NCBI GenBank assembly: GCA_002746425.1
Contig: NVXB01000021.1
Location: forward strand, 17,553 to 27,526
Source of the DNA: Hyphomicrobiales bacterium
GTDB lineage: Bacteria > Pseudomonadota > Alphaproteobacteria > Rhizobiales > GCA-2746425
Length of the DNA: 9,974 nt
Reading direction: 5' to 3'
Positions 6,537 through 9,974 of this stretch are shown piece by piece. The notes beneath the pieces are model-generated. The model was not told the origin of the DNA, did not search any database, and saw nothing but the letters and a program-made list of their open reading frames with translations. A program made the position numbers and the translations under genes. Positions within the stretch are counted from its first letter, which is position 1; every line of letters begins with the position of its first letter.

Positions 6537-7235
6537 ATGAAGAATTATTTCTCCCGCACCGTTGCCGCGATGGCCGGTGCATTGGCCATGATATGTGCCC
6601 TCAGTAGCGTTGCTCAGGCGCAGACCTCTGCTGCAACACCCACTAAATACATAGTGAACATCGAAAGTATCTCTATTTGTACTGACCCAAATTGCACCAT
6701 TGAGGAAAAGTTGAGCACTAACACTGGTCCTGTGCCATTTAATTTGGCAAATATTTTGTCCACACAGGGAACAGAGCCCTTCGGTATCGACAGGTACGTT
6801 AATGCTACTGGCAATTATCAATACGTGAAGCTGATTATCACGAACTCTATACAAGTGGAGGGAACGATACCCATTACAGTCCCCATCACTGCCACATGTA
6901 ATACTGTCACTGGTGGAGTAACTTACGATAATGGAGCCTCCGCTAATTTGCAAAACATGACAGTCGGAGACCCCTTAGGTACAATGGTTTATGAAGTGTA
7001 TAATCCCATTGCAACCACGTTACCCGTGGGCTTAACTATTACCTTTCCTAGTAGTACTCAATTGCAGTTCATTTATAAATTAGGTGGGGGCATTCTGGTG
7101 AATGCCGGAGAACTGCTACCAAACTTTGATCTCATCTTTAAGGTGCAAAACACGCTCGTTGCGTATTTGGTAAGCCCAACTGATTGCAGAATTTACATTG
7201 AACCGCCAACAATTTTTGCGAGCCCCGAAAAGTAA
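6537..7235 (+). CDS. Exported beta-rich protein of unknown function, four cysteines in mature form
   Basis: I do not recognise this gene firmly. The 232-residue product has a clear Sec signal peptide (core about 9-24) with a probable cleavage site after AQA at 26-28. The mature part is rich in Thr, Ile, Val and Asn and looks like a beta-sandwich. Its four cysteines (48, 53, 121, 217) could form two disulfides. The order of segments (YIVNIESISICTD, then FNLANIL, then GNYQYVKLIITNSI) vaguely resembles DUF4382-type transthyretin-like domains. The ATG at 6537 is chosen because it gives the signal peptide directly; a longer frame from 6480 only adds residues that overlap the barrel gene. AGGAT at 6525-6529 is a weak ribosome site overlapping the upstream stop, so translation may be coupled. 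Hand-counted GC over 6661-7140 is about 42%, below its neighbours. It may be a partner or cargo of the barrel protein (inference). Confidence 0.75.
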   Translation: MKNYFSRTVAAMAGALAMICALSSVAQAQTSAATPTKYIVNIESISICTDPNCTIEEKLSTNTGPVPFNLANILSTQGTEPFGIDRYVNATGNYQYVKLIITNSIQVEGTIPITVPITATCNTVTGGVTYDNGASANLQNMTVGDPLGTMVYEVYNPIATTLPVGLTITFPSSTQLQFIYKLGGGILVNAGELLPNFDLIFKVQNTLVAYLVSPTDCRIYIEPPTIFASPEK

Positions 7236-7247
7236 ATTAAATGAATT

Positions 7248-7280
7248 GGCGGGCACTCCCCCGCTGCACAATTTTATTTG
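7248..7280 (+). terminator. Weak possible terminator after the exported-protein gene
   Basis: GCGGG (7249-7253) pairs with CCCGC (7260-7264) around a 6-base loop, with a G-T pair extending the stem, and a T-rich stretch (ATTTTATTT) begins 6 bases later at 7271. The short stem and the gap before the T-rich stretch make this only a possible terminator for the plus-strand pair. Confidence 0.3.
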
Positions 7281-7325
7281 CCAAAAACCGAAACCGAGGC
7301 AGAACCAACACTCACTGCCTCGGTT
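7281..7325 (-). terminator. Rho-independent terminator of the exporter operon, overlapping the adaptor stop
   Basis: CTGCCTCGGTT at 7315-7325 and AACCGAGGCAG at 7292-7302 form a perfect 11-base stem with a 12-base loop. Reading on the minus strand, the stem is followed by TCGG and five T's (7287-7283), an interrupted but usable T-tract. The first arm codes for the last residues of the HlyD-family adaptor (its stop is 7314-7312), so the terminator is packed into the gene's end. No T-run follows on the plus side, which fixes the orientation. Confidence 0.6.
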
Positions 7326-8523
7326 CTATTAAACCGCCATCTTCCAGCACATCATTTGGATAAAGCACCACTTGGTCGTTGACGCTCAGACCAGACAAAA
7401 CCTGGGCTTGTGTCGCGTTCATTTGTCCAAGCTTTATTTGGCGAAGCTCTACTCTCCCCCCATCAACGGCAAAGACCGCCCAGTCGCCACCAGAGCGAAA
7501 CAATGCGGCAATGGGCACCGTCAACGCATCATCCTTTGACCACACCACAAGATGGGCCAGCAAACGGTATCCATGACCAAGCGCGTCGGGTGCCCGATCA
7601 ATATCCAGCACAATATTGACCCGCTGCTCTTCAATCCCCAGTGAAGATATTTTTGTAAAGGCTGCGGGCTCTACACGCCGTACAACGGCTTGAAATTCCC
7701 CATCACCGTCCCGGCCTCCGCCCCAACCACTGATGCGCACAATGCCGCCGGGCCTGATGCGCACGGCATCTTCCGACAGAAGATCAACCACAATTTCCAG
7801 CTTACTTGGATCACCAACTTCGGCAATGGGCGTGGTGGGTGTAACCGTCTGCTCACTGCGCGCCAGCACTCTCAAAATCACACCATCAACTGGCGCGGTG
7901 AGATGAATGCAGCACTGCACCGCATTGCTATCAATTGCCTCCTCACCCGGTTGGATCAATTGCGCCCTTGCGCTGGCCAATTGTGCTTCTCTGAGAAGGA
8001 TATTGGCCTCGCTTGCCTGCAATTCTGCCTGGCGCAATTTCAGCGCATTGCCAACCTGTTCCAGCTCACTATCAGAGACGATATTGTTGCGGGCAAGACT
8101 GGCCTTGCGGCTATAATCGGACGTCGCCAGTTCAACTGCCATAAGCGATCGTTGCCGCTCCACTTGCGCCAAAGCCACTGCCGCCTTGGCGGCTTCCTTC
8201 GCGGCGGTTAGTTGAGCAATAGCCCGGTCATCCAGAAACGGCGGATCAAGCGGATGAATGCTCGCCACAATGGTTTCATCGGCAACAACAACATCGCCCT
8301 CTTCAAGCGTTGTCCTGTCGAGTTGGCCCGCGATGGGCGAGGTGACCGAATAGACATCGCGCACACGGGCAATCCCCTCTTCATCAATCGTCACCTGCAT
8401 CGGGCCGGAAACCACCATGGCCAAATCAACCAGCACCGGGTTCTCGCGCAAGGCCACATAGGCCCCGCCAAAAAGGGCCAAGGCCACCGCCCCCATGGTG
8501 AGCCATCTTGTCCAAACATGCAT
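7312..8523 (-). CDS. HlyD/MacA-family periplasmic adaptor of an ABC exporter
   Basis: Membrane-fusion (adaptor) protein of 403 residues that would link an inner-membrane ABC permease to an outer-membrane channel. One N-terminal transmembrane helix (about 8-25) anchors it, with the rest periplasmic. The two halves of the barrel-sandwich hybrid domain are at about 55-92 (VTSPIAGQLDR) and 206-240 (HLTAPVDGVILRVL). Between them, residues about 98-190 form an Ala/Gln/Glu-rich coiled-coil hairpin. A beta-barrel (241-330) and a membrane-proximal domain (345-395) follow. Four start codons lie in a row at 8532-8521. The ATG at 8523 is preferred because AGGGAG (8537-8532) is 8 bases upstream of it; the ATG at 8529, sharing a base with the permease stop, is too close. 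The gene is translationally linked to the permease. The exported substrate cannot be told. Confidence 0.88.
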   Translation of the reverse strand: MHVWTRWLTMGAVALALFGGAYVALRENPVLVDLAMVVSGPMQVTIDEEGIARVRDVYSVTSPIAGQLDRTTLEEGDVVVADETIVASIHPLDPPFLDDRAIAQLTAAKEAAKAAVALAQVERQRSLMAVELATSDYSRKASLARNNIVSDSELEQVGNALKLRQAELQASEANILLREAQLASARAQLIQPGEEAIDSNAVQCCIHLTAPVDGVILRVLARSEQTVTPTTPIAEVGDPSKLEIVVDLLSEDAVRIRPGGIVRISGWGGGRDGDGEFQAVVRRVEPAAFTKISSLGIEEQRVNIVLDIDRAPDALGHGYRLLAHLVVWSKDDALTVPIAALFRSGGDWAVFAVDGGRVELRQIKLGQMNATQAQVLSGLSVNDQVVLYPNDVLEDGGLIEPRQ

Positions 8524-8528
8524 CACCA

Positions 8529-9974
8529 TCACTCCCTAGTTTTCAAAACACGAATTAAATCCAACCGATCAATGCGCCGCCGCACGACCAAAGCCGATAT
8601 AATGGAGGCGGCCAGCACCACCAGACTTGCCACGGCATAGGTTGCCGGCAAGATTATAAATGGAATACGAAATAAATCATTTTCAAAGCCAGCAACCATG
8701 AGCCTGCACAGCCCATAACCCAAGAGCCAGCCCAGCGGCTGCGCCACAAAAACCATGATCCCCAATTCCAACAGCAACACGCTTGAAACTTCGCTGCGGG
8801 TGAAGCCAAACACTCGCAAACTGGCCAGCTCGCGCGCGCGCTCGGACAATTGTATGCGCGCGGAATTATACACCACGCCAAAGGTAATCACGACCGACAG
8901 GAACACATAAATCACCGCCGAGATGCCGATGTTTTCACCAATTGTGTCGCGGAATTTCTGGCGTGAAATGCCTTGTAACGCCAACCCCGCAATCATTGGC
9001 GTGGCTTTAATCTTGTCATAAAGCGCGGTTAGTTGATTGCTATCCAGGGATAGGTGCGCGCCGGAAATTCGCTTCCCGTTACGCATCAACTTGTCCAATG
9101 CGGCACCCGACATATTTGCGCTTAAACCAACAAGGCTTTGGGATATGCCAACCACCGACACACGCACCATCCGGTTGTCCTGCTCATACAGCCGAATATC
9201 AATGACTTGGCCAGGAATAACGCCAAGTTTAGCCGCCACCCGCTCTGACAAAAAGATACCTTCTGGCGTTGGTTTCATCGGCTTCATATCCCCGTCCAAA
9301 AGCCGGGATAATTGAGCGTCGGGTTTTCCGGCCATAATGCTGGTGCGTACAGAGCGATTGGCGTTGGACAATAAAACCGGCGTTGCCCGAAACGGTTCTG
9401 CGCGCAACACACCGGGCAGGCGCTGCACCTCAAAAAGCGCGCGCGGATGTTGTTGCACAGCGAAGGTTACGGTCGCATCCTGGCGCTCAATCTGAAAAAA
9501 CACCGTATCAATCATGGCGTCGATAGCATCAAAAAAGAAGGTTGCCGTGATCAGCAGGGCGACGGACATCGCAACACCGAGCGATGTAAAGAAAGCGCGC
9601 AGGGGTTGGCGCAAAATATGGCGCAGCGCCATGGTGGTGAGTTGGGAAACAAAGCGCAATTTGCCCGAGTGGCTGGAGAAAACCATACGGTAACGCGCAG
9701 GCGCTGGCGGGCGCATGGCAACCGCTGGTGCCAGAGAGACCGTTGACCAGATAGCATTGGCAGCGCCCGCAAGGGCAGACGCAATGGTAACACCCGCCGA
9801 GATGACATAAAGATCGATGTTTTGTTGAAATATGAGAAACGGAAAAGTAAAAAACTCTGAATACATCCGGGTCAAGCCGCGCCCCATCCACCAGCCAAAA
9901 ACAAACCCAATCGATATACCAATGACCGCAATCGCGATGACCAGTTTGGAATAATGCACCGCGATGGCAGCATT
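8529..9974 (-). CDS. FtsX/MacB-type ABC transporter permease, C-terminal 481 residues (5' end outside window)
   Basis: Inner-membrane permease of an ABC exporter. The frame stays open to the right edge (N-A-A-I-A before the GTG at 9959), and the sequence there lies inside a transmembrane helix, so 9959 is not the true start. Visible parts in order: the last helices of a first FtsX unit (LVIAIAVIGISIGFVFGWWMG, then GVTIASALAGAANAIW), a linker, then a second unit. That unit opens with LRHILRQPLRAFFTSLGVAMS, which leads into a helix, then has a periplasmic domain of about 180 residues and three C-terminal helices with the cytoplasmic coupling segment SERARELASLRVFGFTRSE. Two-unit permeases of about 780 residues are typical of this family. 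The stop overlaps the adaptor's start region, so both are one operon. The ATPase gene is expected beyond the window. Confidence 0.87.
   Translation of the reverse strand, partial: NAAIAVHYSKLVIAIAVIGISIGFVFGWWMGRGLTRMYSEFFTFPFLIFQQNIDLYVISAGVTIASALAGAANAIWSTVSLAPAVAMRPPAPARYRMVFSSHSGKLRFVSQLTTMALRHILRQPLRAFFTSLGVAMSVALLITATFFFDAIDAMIDTVFFQIERQDATVTFAVQQHPRALFEVQRLPGVLRAEPFRATPVLLSNANRSVRTSIMAGKPDAQLSRLLDGDMKPMKPTPEGIFLSERVAAKLGVIPGQVIDIRLYEQDNRMVRVSVVGISQSLVGLSANMSGAALDKLMRNGKRISGAHLSLDSNQLTALYDKIKATPMIAGLALQGISRQKFRDTIGENIGISAVIYVFLSVVITFGVVYNSARIQLSERARELASLRVFGFTRSEVSSVLLLELGIMVFVAQPLGWLLGYGLCRLMVAGFENDLFRIPFIILPATYAVASLVVLAASIISALVVRRRIDRLDLIRVLKTRE

Noticed and set aside
8212..8640. 142-residue open frame on the plus strand across the adaptor/permease junction
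   Set aside because: It lies antisense to two well-supported genes and has no recognisable motif.

Overview
The window looks like part of an alphaproteobacterial chromosome of moderate GC; hand counts of sample stretches give about 50-57% GC in most genes. The main hints are a dimethylglycine/sarcosine-dehydrogenase-type FAD-GcvT fusion enzyme beside a choline-kinase-like gene and a DeoR regulator, and a large FtsX-type exporter permease paired with an HlyD adaptor. A marine lineage (Roseobacter- or SAR116-like) is plausible, but no rRNA or marker gene confirms it.

Left part (1-5284): a probable catabolic module. It contains the first 27 codons of a secreted protein (probably an ABC-transporter solute-binding protein) on the minus strand. 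Divergent from it are a DeoR-family regulator and an inositol-monophosphatase/HisN-like phosphatase on the plus strand. Converging on these from the right are an FAD-dependent oxidoreductase/aminomethyltransferase and a choline/aminoglycoside-kinase-like phosphotransferase, coupled by an ATGA overlap. The two convergent pairs are only 15 bases apart. Together they suggest uptake, (de)phosphorylation and oxidative N-demethylation of a small amine under DeoR control; the substrate is not readable from the sequence.

Middle part (5285-7311): a 342-base non-coding stretch holding two operator-like palindromes and an 11-base direct repeat. It is followed by two secreted-protein genes 10 bases apart. 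The first encodes a short stand-alone beta-barrel resembling the translocation domain of inverse autotransporters (intimin/invasin family), including the conserved linker but no passenger. The second encodes a 232-residue exported, beta-rich, four-cysteine protein that I cannot assign to a family with confidence and that is distinctly AT-richer. This pair is the most unusual part of the window.

Right part (7312-9974): the 3' end of an ABC exporter operon on the minus strand. A large FtsX/MacB-type permease (5' end outside the window) is coupled to an HlyD-family periplasmic adaptor, and a hairpin terminator overlaps the adaptor's last codons. An ATP-binding subunit would be expected beyond the right edge.

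No tRNA, rRNA, CRISPR array, insertion sequence or integrase was seen.
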